Positions 8,234-17,804 of a stretch of 64,000 nucleotides of DNA are shown piece by piece. The notes beneath the pieces are model-generated. The model searched no databases. It was not told the origin of the DNA and saw nothing but the letters and a program-made list of their open reading frames with translations. Location of the stretch: the NCBI RefSeq assembly GCF_007858285.1, contig NZ_VFIL01000008.1, positions 62,001 to 126,000 of the forward strand, written 5' to 3'. The stretch's first letter is position 1. Each line of letters begins with the position of its first letter. The translations under genes and the position numbers were made by a program. This stretch comes from Pseudomonas brenneri (GTDB lineage Bacteria > Pseudomonadota > Gammaproteobacteria > Pseudomonadales > Pseudomonadaceae).

Positions 8234-9622
8234 ATGAAAAGGATTATTTCGTCCTTCGGTGTGGCGCTATGGATAGCGTTCACAGCACCGATGACTGAGG
8301 CCGTGCCCAAGCGGATCGACCTGATTCAGTTGCCACCTCCCGGCGCTTCGCCCGTGAATGCCGGGCGTGGCACGTATAGCGGCGACAAGCTCTCCCTCAA
8401 CTTCCAGGACATCGAGGTGCGCGCCGTCCTGCAGCAGATTGCCGACGTCGCCGGCCTCAATCTGGTGGCCGGCGATGATGTGCAGGGCTCGATTACCTTG
8501 CGCCTCAAGGACGTGCCGTGGGACCAGACCCTGGACCTGGTGCTGCAAGCCAAAGGTCTGGACAAGCGGGTGACGGCCAATGTGCTGTTGGTGGCGCCGG
8601 CCGAAGAGTTGGCTGCGCGCGAGCTGCTGGCCCTGGAAACGCGCAAATTGATGACCGAGCTGACGCCACTGCGGCGGGAGCTGCTGCAAGTCAATTACGC
8701 CAAGGCGTCTGAGCTGGCCAAGCTGTTCCAGTCAATGGCCGGGCCTGAAGGGGCGGCCGATGAGCGTGGCTCCGTGGCGGTGGATGACCGAACTAACCAC
8801 ATCATCGCCTACCAGACGGGGGAGCGCCTGGCCGAGTTACGGCGCATCGTCGCGCAGCTGGATGTTCCGGTGCGCCAGGTGATGATCGAGGCGCGGATAG
8901 TCGAGGCCAATGTCGACTATGACAAAAGCGTCGGCGTGCGTTGGGGCGGGTTGCTGCGCAACAAGGGTAATTGGAGTGGTGGCGGGGTCGATAAAACCCC
9001 GCCAGGTGAGGGCGAGTCTCCCGATAGCTCGCCGTTCGTTGACCTTGGAGTGGTCAACGCGAGCTCCGGTCTGGGCATTGCGTTTATCACCGATAACGTG
9101 CTGCTGGACCTGGAACTCACCGCCATGGAAAAAGGTGGCAATGGCGAGGTGATTTCCCAGCCCAAGGTGGTCACTTCCGACAAGGAGACTGCGCGGATTC
9201 TCAAGGGCACCGAGATCCCTTACCAGGAGTCCACGTCCGAGGGGGCGACCTCGGTTTCGTTCAAGGAGGCTTCGCTGTCCCTGGAAGTGACGCCGCAAAT
9301 CACCCCGGATGGCCAGGTCATCATGGAGGTCCGGGTGACCAAGGATGAGCCGGACTACCTGAACAAACTCAATGATGTGCCGCCGATCAAGAAGAACGAG
9401 GTCAACGCCAAGGTCCAGGTCAAGGACGGCGAGACCATCGTCCTGGGTGGGGTTTTCTCTAAAAACCAGAGCAAGGTGGTAGATAAAGTGCCATTTTTGG
9501 GCGATGTGCCGTATCTTGGCCGCCTTTTCCGGCGTGATGTCGTTGCCCAAAGAAAATCCGAGCTGCTGGTATTCCTGACTCCGCGTATTATGAATAACCA
9601 GGCGATTGCTGTGAGTCGTTGA
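8234..9622 (+). CDS. pilQ: Type IV pilus / DNA-uptake outer-membrane secretin, short form
   Basis: 462 residues with a Sec signal peptide. They comprise an STN/N0 domain (LSLNFQDIEVRAVLQQIADVAG), one N1/KH-like domain (YAKASELAKLFQ...DDRTNHIIAYQ) and a full secretin barrel (EARIVEANVDYDKSVGVRWGG, VISQPKVVTSDKETARI, VPFLGDVPYLGRLFR). Pseudomonas aeruginosa PilQ is about 714 residues and carries AMIN peptidoglycan-binding domains before N0; these are missing here. The size is close to E. coli HofQ (412). It forms the outer-membrane pore for pilus fibres or DNA entry. Confidence 0.92.
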   Translation: MKRIISSFGVALWIAFTAPMTEAVPKRIDLIQLPPPGASPVNAGRGTYSGDKLSLNFQDIEVRAVLQQIADVAGLNLVAGDDVQGSITLRLKDVPWDQTLDLVLQAKGLDKRVTANVLLVAPAEELAARELLALETRKLMTELTPLRRELLQVNYAKASELAKLFQSMAGPEGAADERGSVAVDDRTNHIIAYQTGERLAELRRIVAQLDVPVRQVMIEARIVEANVDYDKSVGVRWGGLLRNKGNWSGGGVDKTPPGEGESPDSSPFVDLGVVNASSGLGIAFITDNVLLDLELTAMEKGGNGEVISQPKVVTSDKETARILKGTEIPYQESTSEGATSVSFKEASLSLEVTPQITPDGQVIMEVRVTKDEPDYLNKLNDVPPIKKNEVNAKVQVKDGETIVLGGVFSKNQSKVVDKVPFLGDVPYLGRLFRRDVVAQRKSELLVFLTPRIMNNQAIAVSR

Positions 9623-9626
9623 TTCT

Positions 9627-10145
9627 GTGCGAAATTTGATTCTTGTAGGGCCGATGGGGGCTGGAAAAAGCACCATCGGCCGTTTGCTGGCCAAAGAGCT
9701 GCGCCTGCCATTCAAAGACTCCGATAAGGAAATTGAATTGCGCACGGGCGCCAATATCCCGTGGATCTTCGATAAGGAAGGCGAACTGGGCTTTCGTGAC
9801 CGCGAGCAGGCAATGATTGCCGAGCTGTGCGGCTGCGATGGCGTGGTCTTGGCCACCGGCGGCGGTGCGGTGATGCGCGAGGAAAACCGGCGGGCGCTGC
9901 GTGCCGGCGGTCGGGTGGTCTATTTGCATGCGTCGGTCGAGCAGCAAGTCGGGCGCACCGCTCGCGATCGCAACCGACCGTTGCTGCGCACCGCCAACCC
10001 TGAGAAAACCCTGCGGGACTTGCTGACGCTGCGCGACCCGCTTTATCGGGAAATCGCCGATCTGGTGGTGCAAACCGATGAACGGCCGCCACGAATGGTG
10101 GTTCTCGACATTCTGGATCGTTTGCAGCAACTGCCGCCCCGTTAA
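9627..10145 (+). CDS. aroK: Shikimate kinase
   Basis: 172 residues from a GTG start four bases after pilQ. It has Walker A GPMGAGKST, the shikimate-binding DSDKEIELRTG and GFRDREQ, GGGAV, and the lid DRNRPLL. It phosphorylates shikimate at the 3-hydroxyl in the chorismate pathway. aroK and aroB follow the pil/hof genes in many gamma-proteobacteria. Confidence 0.96.
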   Translation: MRNLILVGPMGAGKSTIGRLLAKELRLPFKDSDKEIELRTGANIPWIFDKEGELGFRDREQAMIAELCGCDGVVLATGGGAVMREENRRALRAGGRVVYLHASVEQQVGRTARDRNRPLLRTANPEKTLRDLLTLRDPLYREIADLVVQTDERPPRMVVLDILDRLQQLPPR

Positions 10146-10292
10146 AGCCAGGGCCGAAATGCGCTATTCTCGGCAGCGCGTTACAGCCGTCCGAGTTGTG
10201 GCGTAGAGCCATCAGGCAGCGCTCGACCTCGACGGTGCCGACAACGTTAATACAGGGCAGGACGCCTGCTTCCATCTTCAGCGCGGGGACAC

Positions 10293-11393
10293 ATGCAGAC
10301 ACTTAAGGTCGATCTTGGCGAGCGTAGCTACCCGATCCATATTGGCGAAGGTTTGTTGGACCAGCCCGAGTTGCTCGCACCGCATATTGCCGGGCGACAA
10401 GTGGCGATCATCTCCAATGAGACGGTGGCGCCGCTCTACCTTGAGCGTCTGAGTCGCAGCCTTGCGGCGTATTCGGTGATCTCGGTGATTCTTCCCGACG
10501 GCGAAGCGTTCAAGAACTGGGAAACCCTGCAACTGATCTTTGACGGGCTGCTGACCGCGCGCCACGACCGGCGTACTACAGTGGTGGCCCTTGGCGGCGG
10601 TGTGATCGGCGACATGGCCGGTTTTGCGGCCGCTTGCTACCAGCGTGGCGTGGATTTTATCCAGGTGCCGACTACCTTGCTGTCCCAGGTCGATTCGTCG
10701 GTGGGCGGCAAGACCGGGATCAACCATCCGCTGGGCAAGAACATGGTCGGTGCGTTCTACCAGCCCAATGCCGTGCTGATCGACACCGCGACGCTCAATA
10801 CCCTGCCGCCTCGCGAGCTGTCGGCGGGCCTGGCGGAAGTCATCAAGTACGGGCTGATCTGTGACGAGCCGTTCCTGACCTGGCTTGAAGAACACGTCGA
10901 TGCCTTGCGCAACCTGGACCAGGTGGCGCTGACTGAAGCCATCTCCCGCTCCTGCGCGGCCAAGGCGCTGGTGGTCAATGCCGACGAGCGTGAGTCTGGC
11001 GTGCGCGCCACCTTGAACCTGGGGCACACCTTCGGCCATGCGATTGAAACCCACATGGGCTATGGTGTCTGGTTGCATGGCGAGGCCGTAGCGGCTGGCA
11101 CGGTGATGGCGTTGGAGATGTCGCAACGTCTGGGCTGGATCACGGTCCAAGAGCGTGACCGTGGTATTCGCCTGTTCCAGCGCGCCGGATTGCCGGTCAT
11201 TCCTCCCGAGGAAATGACCGAGGCTGATTTCCTTGAACATATGGCAATAGACAAGAAAGTGATCGATGGTCGTTTGCGTCTGGTGCTGTTGCGCCGAATG
11301 GGCGAAGCGGTAGTGACCGACGATTATCCGAAAGAGATTCTACAGGCCACGCTGGGAGCGGATTACCGCGCCCTGGCCCAGCTGAAAGGTTAA
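10293..11393 (+). CDS. aroB: 3-dehydroquinate synthase
   Basis: 366 residues, normal length. NAD-binding GGGVIGDMAGFAA, the PTTLLSQVDSSVGGKTGINHP block and zinc ligands in the GHTFGHAIE region are all present. It converts DAHP to 3-dehydroquinate, the second step of the shikimate pathway. The start has a GCGGGGAC ribosome site. The 147-bp gap after aroK holds nothing I can name. Confidence 0.96.
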   Translation: MQTLKVDLGERSYPIHIGEGLLDQPELLAPHIAGRQVAIISNETVAPLYLERLSRSLAAYSVISVILPDGEAFKNWETLQLIFDGLLTARHDRRTTVVALGGGVIGDMAGFAAACYQRGVDFIQVPTTLLSQVDSSVGGKTGINHPLGKNMVGAFYQPNAVLIDTATLNTLPPRELSAGLAEVIKYGLICDEPFLTWLEEHVDALRNLDQVALTEAISRSCAAKALVVNADERESGVRATLNLGHTFGHAIETHMGYGVWLHGEAVAAGTVMALEMSQRLGWITVQERDRGIRLFQRAGLPVIPPEEMTEADFLEHMAIDKKVIDGRLRLVLLRRMGEAVVTDDYPKEILQATLGADYRALAQLKG

Positions 11394-11403
11394 CCAGATC
11401 CCG

Positions 11404-12978
11404 ATGACTAGTTTGCATGCCGACGAGGCTTTCCTCGGCCATTACCAGTTGAGCCACGACCCTTTTGCACCACGGGTCCCCGGTTTCAAGTTTTTCCCTG
11501 CACAACGCAAGCCTGTGTTGGGGCAGTTGCACCACCTGGCGCGCTACAGCCAGTTGCTATTGGTGGTCACAGGCCCCTTGGGCAGCGGCAAGACGCTGCT
11601 GCGCCAGGCCCTGGTAGCCAGCACCAACAAGCAATCGGTGCAGAGCGTGGTGGTTTCCGCCCGTGGTGCCGGCGATGCGGCAGGCGTGTTGCGCCAGGTT
11701 GCCCAGGCGCTGGATGTGGCCAATGCCGAGCCGACCGCGATTCTCAAGCAAGTGGTGCAACTGGGTTTGACCGGCCAGGAAGTCTACCTGCTGGTGGACG
11801 ATGCCGAGCAGCTCGACGAATCCGCGCTGGAGGCCTTGCTGGCCCTGGCGGCCGGTACGCCGGAAGGTCGTCCCCATGTGTTCCTGTTCGGTGAGGCGTC
11901 GCTGATTGCCGACCTGGAGCAGCTCAGTGGCGAGCAAGAGCTGTTCCACGTCATCGAATTGCAGCCCTACGAAGAAGAGGAAACCCGCGAGTACCTGGCC
12001 CAGCGCCTTGAAGGTGCGGGCCAGGGCATCGAACTTTTCTCCGCCCAGCAGATCTCTGATATTCACGAAAGCTCCGACGGCTGGCCTGGCACCATCAACC
12101 AGGTGGCCCGGGATGCGATGATCGAAGCCATGATTGCCAGCCGCTCAGCGGTTAAGCGTCCAAAGATGGGGTTCACCATGCCGAAGAAACACGTACTGGC
12201 GATTTCTGCTGTTGTCGTGGTTGCCGTTGCCGCCGCCTGGTTGATTCCAGGCCGCAGCAAGGCACCGACCGCTCCAGGCGCGCCTACCGAGCAGGCACAG
12301 TTGCCACTGGGCAAGCCCACCACCAACGGCGCACCTGCCGTTGAGTTCGCCGGTTCTGGCCAGCCTACCAACCTGCCGATGGTCGGCCAGCCGGTCATGC
12401 GTGGCCCGTTGGCAGAAGAAGCAGGTGGTATCACCGAAGGCGATGATGGCGTACCGGTAGAAGGCTCCAGCGCCACGCCTCCGACCGTCACCACCGTGGC
12501 TCCACCACCTGGCGCAACCGCAAGCCCTGCACCTGTCCCGGCGGCCAAGCCAACGCCTGCGCCGACTCAGGTCGCTACCGCCAAGCCAGTCCCGGCACCA
12601 GTGGTCAAGCCAGCGCCAGCCCCTGTGGCCAAGCCAGCTCCCGCCGTCAAACCTGCGGAAAAATCGGTCACCGTGGCCAAGGCCGCTGCCGGCAGCGGCT
12701 GGTACGGCAGCCAGCCAGCCAAGAACTACGTGGTGCAGATCCTCGGCACCAGCTCTGAAGCCAACGCCCAGGCGTTCGTGAAAGAGCAGGGCGGCGAGTA
12801 CCGTTATTTCAAGAAAGTGCTCAACGGCAAGCCTCTCTACGTGATCACCTACGGCAGTTTCCCGAGCCGCGCGGCAGCCGACTCCGCTATCAAGGCCTTG
12901 CCAGCGAAGGTCCAGGCTGGTAAACCTTGGCCTCGCACTGTTGCCAGCGTTCAACAAGAACTCGCAACAACTCGCTGA
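11404..12978 (+). CDS. DamX-like AAA ATPase with C-terminal SPOR domain
   Basis: 524 residues. An N-terminal ExeA/AAA-type ATPase has Walker A GPLGSGKT (about 57-64) and Walker B-like VYLLVDDAEQLDE. One transmembrane helix lies near 258-277 (HVLAISAVVVVAVAAAWLI), followed by a long Pro/Ala/Lys-rich periplasmic linker (repeats of KPAPAP). A C-terminal SPOR domain (NYVVQILGTSSEANAQAF...YVITYGSFPSRAAADSAI) binds denuded septal peptidoglycan in this family. Its place after aroB matches damX of E. coli. Probable division-site or envelope protein. Ends in a 348-bp gap before gltB. Confidence 0.85.
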   Translation: MTSLHADEAFLGHYQLSHDPFAPRVPGFKFFPAQRKPVLGQLHHLARYSQLLLVVTGPLGSGKTLLRQALVASTNKQSVQSVVVSARGAGDAAGVLRQVAQALDVANAEPTAILKQVVQLGLTGQEVYLLVDDAEQLDESALEALLALAAGTPEGRPHVFLFGEASLIADLEQLSGEQELFHVIELQPYEEEETREYLAQRLEGAGQGIELFSAQQISDIHESSDGWPGTINQVARDAMIEAMIASRSAVKRPKMGFTMPKKHVLAISAVVVVAVAAAWLIPGRSKAPTAPGAPTEQAQLPLGKPTTNGAPAVEFAGSGQPTNLPMVGQPVMRGPLAEEAGGITEGDDGVPVEGSSATPPTVTTVAPPPGATASPAPVPAAKPTPAPTQVATAKPVPAPVVKPAPAPVAKPAPAVKPAEKSVTVAKAAAGSGWYGSQPAKNYVVQILGTSSEANAQAFVKEQGGEYRYFKKVLNGKPLYVITYGSFPSRAAADSAIKALPAKVQAGKPWPRTVASVQQELATTR

Positions 12979-13326
12979 AGATCCGGCGACCTTACCCAGG
13001 TCGCCCTCCCAGCACCTCAAAAAACAACAAAGCGTGCAGCCCTGAAGGCCGCGCGCTTTGTGGTGTCTGCGTTACAGTAGCTTTTGAGTAGTAGCAGTCA
13101 GAATTAAAAAAGTTTTGACTAGCACAGCATATCGCTTTAAACCTTTCATAAATGCGACATAGATTTGCGACAGTTCGTCGCCAAATTTGTGGGCGTCTGT
13201 GTCGGTGTGTACAATGACCTCCCTTTTGCCCCCGCTAAGCCGGCGTACGTTCGGCGTGGAAGGTAACCGGTTGAATTGAAAAGAAATTTGCCTCGAAATA
13301 AGAGGCAGCCTGGTGAGAAAGTGTCT
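12979..13326 (+). promoter_or_regulatory. damX-like/gltB intergenic region
   Basis: A hairpin CAAAGCG...CGCTTTG at about 13030-13062 is a weak terminator candidate for the upstream gene. The rest is the gltB leader: an AT-rich stretch at 13080-13160 and a ribosome site GGTGAGAAAG at 13311-13320 before the gltB ATG. I see no gene in it; no promoter is called with confidence. Confidence 0.4.
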
Positions 13327-16300
13327 ATGAAAGCAGGTCTGTACCAACCCGATGAATTCAAGGATAACTGTGGTTTCGGCCTGATTGCCCATATGCAGGG
13401 CGAACCCAGTCATACCCTTTTGCAAACGGCCATCGAGGCCCTGACCTGCATGACCCACCGCGGTGGGATCAACGCTGACGGCAAGACCGGTGACGGTTGC
13501 GGCTTGCTGATTCAAAAGCCTGACCAGTTCCTGCGCGCAATCGCCAAGGAAACCTTCGGCGCCGATTTGCCCAAGCAATACGCGGTGGGCATGGTGTTCT
13601 TCAATCAGGACCCGGTAAAAGCCGAGGCCGCTCGCGAGAACATGAACCGCGAGATCCTGGCCGCTGGCCTGCAGTTGGTCGGCTGGCGCAAAGTGCCGAT
13701 CGACACCAGCGTACTCGGCCGCCTGGCCCATGAGCGCCTGCCGCAGATCGAACAAGTGTTCATCGCAGGCGATGGCCTGAGCGACCAGGACATGGCGATC
13801 AAGCTGTTCACCTCCCGTCGCCGCTCGTCCGTGGCCAACGCCCTGGATAGCGACCACTACATCTGCAGCTTTTCCCACAAGACCATCATTTATAAAGGCC
13901 TGATGATGCCGGCGGACTTGACCGCCTTCTATCCAGACCTGAGCGATGAGCGCCTGCAAACCGCGATCTGCGTGTTCCACCAGCGCTTTTCCACCAACAC
14001 TCTGCCGAAATGGCCGCTGGCCCAGCCATTCCGCTTCCTCGCCCACAACGGCGAGATCAACACCATCACCGGCAACCGCAACTGGGCCGTGGCCCGTCGC
14101 ACCAAGTTCGCCAACGATTTGATGGACCTCGAAGAACTCGGCCCGCTGGTCAACCGCGTGGGTTCCGACTCTTCAAGCATGGACAACATGCTGGAACTGA
14201 TGGTCACCGGTGGCATCGACCTGTTCCGTGGCGTGCGCATGATCATTCCGCCAGCGTGGCAGAACGTCGAGACCATGGACCCGGACCTGCGGGCGTTCTA
14301 TGAGTACAACTCGATGCACATGGAGCCGTGGGACGGCCCGGCCGGCGTGGTCATGACCGATGGTCGCTACGCGGTGTGCCTGCTCGACCGCAACGGCCTG
14401 CGCCCAGCGCGTTGGGTGACCACCACCAACGGCTTCATCACCCTGGCCTCGGAAGTCGGCGTGTGGAACTACCAGCCTGAAGACGTGATCGCCAAAGGCC
14501 GCGTGGGCCCTGGGCAGATCCTTGCCGTGGACACCGAAACCGGGCAGATCCTCGACACCGATGCCATCGACAACCGCTTGAAGTCGCGTCACCCCTACAA
14601 GCAATGGCTGCGCAAGAACGCCCTGCGCATCCAGGCGACCATGGAAGACAACGACCATGGCTCGGCTTTCTATGACGTCGACCAGCTCAAGCAGTACATG
14701 AAGATGTACCAGGTCACGTTTGAAGAGCGTGATCAGGTACTGCGCCCCCTCGGCGAGCAAGGCTACGAAGCCGTCGGCTCCATGGGTGACGACACGCCAA
14801 TGGCCGTGTTGTCCCAGCGCGTGCGCACGCCATACGACTACTTCCGCCAGCAGTTCGCCCAGGTGACCAACCCGCCGATCGACCCGCTGCGTGAAGCCAT
14901 CGTGATGTCGTTGGAAGTGTGCCTCGGTGCCGAGCGCAATATCTTCCAGGAATCGCCAGAGCACGCGTCGCGCGTGATCCTCAGCTCGCCGGTCATTTCC
15001 CCGGCCAAGTGGCGCTCGTTGATGACCCTGGACCGCCCAGGCTTCGACCGGCAGATCATTGACCTGAACTACGACGAGAGCCTCGGCCTGGAAGCCGCTG
15101 TGCGCAACGTCGCCGATCAGGCAGAAGAAGCGGTGCGCGCCGGTCGCACCCAGATCGTGCTGACCGATCGCCATATCGCTCCAGGCAAGCTGCCGATCCA
15201 CGCGTCCCTGGCCACCGGCGCGGTACACCACCGCCTGACCGAAAAAGGCCTGCGCTGCGACTCCAACATCCTCGTCGAAACCGCCACCGCCCGCGACCCG
15301 CATCACTTTGCGGTATTGATCGGCTTTGGCGCCTCGGCGGTGTATCCGTTCCTGGCCTACGAAGTGCTGGGCGACCTGATTCGTACCGGCGAAGTGCTGG
15401 GCGATCTGTACGAAGTATTCAAGAATTACCGCAAAGGCATCACCAAGGGCTTGCTGAAGATCCTGTCGAAGATGGGCATCTCCACCGTCACGTCCTACCG
15501 TGGCGCGCAGTTGTTCGAGGCCATCGGTCTGTCGGAGGAAGTTTGCGAACTGAGCTTCCGTGGCGTGCCAAGCCGCATCAAGGGCGCACGTTTCGTCGAT
15601 ATCGAAGCCGAACAGAAAGCCTTGGCGGCCGAAGCCTGGAGCGCGCGTAAGCCGATCCAGCAAGGTGGCCTGCTCAAGTTCGTACACGGTGGCGAATACC
15701 ACGCCTACAACCCGGATGTGGTCAACACCCTGCAAGCCGCTGTGCAGCAGGGCGACTACGCCAAGTTCAAGGAATACACCGCGCTGGTGGATAACCGCCC
15801 GGTGTCGATGATCCGCGACCTGTTCCAGGTGAAAACCCTGGACACGCCGATGGACATTGCCGAGGTCGAGCCACTGGAGTCGATCCTCAAGCGCTTTGAC
15901 TCCGCCGGTATTTCCCTGGGTGCCTTGTCACCTGAGGCCCACGAAGCCCTGGCCGAAGCCATGAACCGCCTGGGGGCGCGTTCCAACTCCGGCGAAGGCG
16001 GTGAAGACCCGGCGCGCTACGGCACGATCAAGAGCTCGAAAATCAAGCAGGTCGCCACTGGCCGTTTCGGGGTGACCCCGGAGTATCTGGTCAACGCCGA
16101 AGTGCTGCAGATCAAAGTGGCCCAGGGCGCCAAGCCCGGCGAGGGCGGCCAACTGCCAGGCGGCAAGGTCAACGGTCTGATCGCCAAGCTGCGTTACGCG
16201 GTGCCTGGCGTGACCCTGATCTCGCCGCCGCCACACCACGACATCTATTCGATTGAAGACTTGTCGCAGCTGATTTTCGACCTCAAGCAAGTCAATCCCA

Positions 16301-17772
16301 AGGCCCTGGTCTCGGTGAAACTGGTGGCAGAAGCCGGCGTGGGCACCATCGCTGCCGGCGTGGCCAAGGCCTATGCCGACCTGATCACCATCTCCGGCTA
16401 CGATGGCGGCACTGGCGCATCGCCGCTGACTTCCATCAAGTACGCTGGTGCGCCGTGGGAGCTGGGCCTGGCCGAGACTCACCAGACCCTGCGCGGCAAC
16501 GATCTGCGCGGCAAGGTCCGGGTACAGACCGACGGCGGCCTGAAAACCGGCCTCGACGTGATCAAGGCCGCAATCCTCGGTGCCGAAAGCTTCGGCTTCG
16601 GTACCGCGCCAATGATCGCCCTGGGCTGCAAATACCTGCGCATCTGCCACCTGAACAACTGCGCTACCGGTGTGGCGACGCAGAACGAGAAGCTGCGCAA
16701 GGATCACTACATCGGCACCGTCGACATGGTGGTGAATTTCTTCACCTACGTCGCCGAAGAGACCCGCGAGTGGCTGGCCAAGCTCGGCGTGCGCTCCCTG
16801 GAAGAGCTGATCGGTCGTACCGATCTGCTGGACATCCTCCAGGGCCAGACCGCCAAGCAGCACCACCTGGACCTGACGCCGCTGTTGGGCAGCGATCACA
16901 TCCCGGCAGACAAGCCACAGTTTTGCCAGGTCGAGCGCAACCCACCGTTCGACAAAGGCCTGTTGGCCGAGAAAATGGTCGACATGGCCGGTTCCTCGAT
17001 CAATGACGCCAGCGGTGGCGAGTTTGCCCTGGATATCTGCAACTGCGACCGTTCCATCGGCGCGCGGATTTCCGGCGAAATTGCACGCAAGCACGGCAAC
17101 CAGGGCATGGCCAAGGCGCCGATCACTTTCCGCTTCAAAGGCACGGCCGGCCAGAGTTTCGGCGTGTGGAACGCCGGCGGCCTGCACATGTACCTCGAAG
17201 GCGATGCCAACGACTACGTGGGCAAGGGCATGACCGGCGGCAAGCTGGTTATCGTTCCGCCGGCCGGTAGCGTCTACAAGACCCAGGACAGTGCCATCAT
17301 CGGCAACACCTGCTTGTACGGCGCCACCGGTGGCAAGCTGTTCGCCGCCGGGACCGCCGGTGAGCGTTTCGCCGTGCGTAACTCCGGTGCCCACACCGTG
17401 GTTGAAGGCACTGGCGATCACTGCTGTGAGTACATGACTGGAGGCTTTGTCGCGGTATTGGGCAAGACCGGTTACAACTTCGGTTCAGGCATGACCGGCG
17501 GTTTCGCCTACGTGCTGGACCAGGACAACACCTTCGTCGACAAGGTCAACCACGAGTTGGTCGAGATCCAGCGGATCAGCGGCGAAGCCATGGAGTCCTA
17601 CCGGAACCACTTGCAGCACGTGCTGGACGAGTACGTCGAGGAGACCGGCAGCGAATGGGGTCGTAACCTCGCCGAGAACCTCGATGATTATCTGCGTCGT
17701 TTCTGGCTGGTCAAGCCCAAGGCTGCCAACCTGAAATCGTTGCTTTCCAGCATCCGTGCCAACCCGCAGTGA
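13327..17772 (+). CDS. gltB: Glutamate synthase (NADPH) large subunit
   Basis: 1481 residues from the ATG at 13327. It starts MKAGLYQPDEFKDN followed by CGFGLIAHMQGE; cleavage after the 14-residue propeptide would expose Cys15 as the catalytic nucleophile of the class II amidotransferase. An in-frame ATG at 13276 lacks a ribosome site and would misplace that Cys. The FMN/synthase domain shows GEGGEDPARYG and ISGYDGGTGASPLTS. A 3Fe-4S cluster lies in GCKYLRICHLNNCATGVAT, with a C-terminal GXGXG beta-helix. It makes two glutamates from glutamine and 2-oxoglutarate together with GltD, encoded 33 bp downstream. Confidence 0.97.
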   Translation: MKAGLYQPDEFKDNCGFGLIAHMQGEPSHTLLQTAIEALTCMTHRGGINADGKTGDGCGLLIQKPDQFLRAIAKETFGADLPKQYAVGMVFFNQDPVKAEAARENMNREILAAGLQLVGWRKVPIDTSVLGRLAHERLPQIEQVFIAGDGLSDQDMAIKLFTSRRRSSVANALDSDHYICSFSHKTIIYKGLMMPADLTAFYPDLSDERLQTAICVFHQRFSTNTLPKWPLAQPFRFLAHNGEINTITGNRNWAVARRTKFANDLMDLEELGPLVNRVGSDSSSMDNMLELMVTGGIDLFRGVRMIIPPAWQNVETMDPDLRAFYEYNSMHMEPWDGPAGVVMTDGRYAVCLLDRNGLRPARWVTTTNGFITLASEVGVWNYQPEDVIAKGRVGPGQILAVDTETGQILDTDAIDNRLKSRHPYKQWLRKNALRIQATMEDNDHGSAFYDVDQLKQYMKMYQVTFEERDQVLRPLGEQGYEAVGSMGDDTPMAVLSQRVRTPYDYFRQQFAQVTNPPIDPLREAIVMSLEVCLGAERNIFQESPEHASRVILSSPVISPAKWRSLMTLDRPGFDRQIIDLNYDESLGLEAAVRNVADQAEEAVRAGRTQIVLTDRHIAPGKLPIHASLATGAVHHRLTEKGLRCDSNILVETATARDPHHFAVLIGFGASAVYPFLAYEVLGDLIRTGEVLGDLYEVFKNYRKGITKGLLKILSKMGISTVTSYRGAQLFEAIGLSEEVCELSFRGVPSRIKGARFVDIEAEQKALAAEAWSARKPIQQGGLLKFVHGGEYHAYNPDVVNTLQAAVQQGDYAKFKEYTALVDNRPVSMIRDLFQVKTLDTPMDIAEVEPLESILKRFDSAGISLGALSPEAHEALAEAMNRLGARSNSGEGGEDPARYGTIKSSKIKQVATGRFGVTPEYLVNAEVLQIKVAQGAKPGEGGQLPGGKVNGLIAKLRYAVPGVTLISPPPHHDIYSIEDLSQLIFDLKQVNPKALVSVKLVAEAGVGTIAAGVAKAYADLITISGYDGGTGASPLTSIKYAGAPWELGLAETHQTLRGNDLRGKVRVQTDGGLKTGLDVIKAAILGAESFGFGTAPMIALGCKYLRICHLNNCATGVATQNEKLRKDHYIGTVDMVVNFFTYVAEETREWLAKLGVRSLEELIGRTDLLDILQGQTAKQHHLDLTPLLGSDHIPADKPQFCQVERNPPFDKGLLAEKMVDMAGSSINDASGGEFALDICNCDRSIGARISGEIARKHGNQGMAKAPITFRFKGTAGQSFGVWNAGGLHMYLEGDANDYVGKGMTGGKLVIVPPAGSVYKTQDSAIIGNTCLYGATGGKLFAAGTAGERFAVRNSGAHTVVEGTGDHCCEYMTGGFVAVLGKTGYNFGSGMTGGFAYVLDQDNTFVDKVNHELVEIQRISGEAMESYRNHLQHVLDEYVEETGSEWGRNLAENLDDYLRRFWLVKPKAANLKSLLSSIRANPQ

Positions 17773-17804
17773 TATGCGCCTGAAGAGTTTGATGAGGTTT
17801 TAAC

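Noticed and set aside
15928..17421. Long minus-strand open frame opposite gltB
   Set aside because: Shadow of gltB; the + strand carries the conserved FMN and Fe-S motifs.
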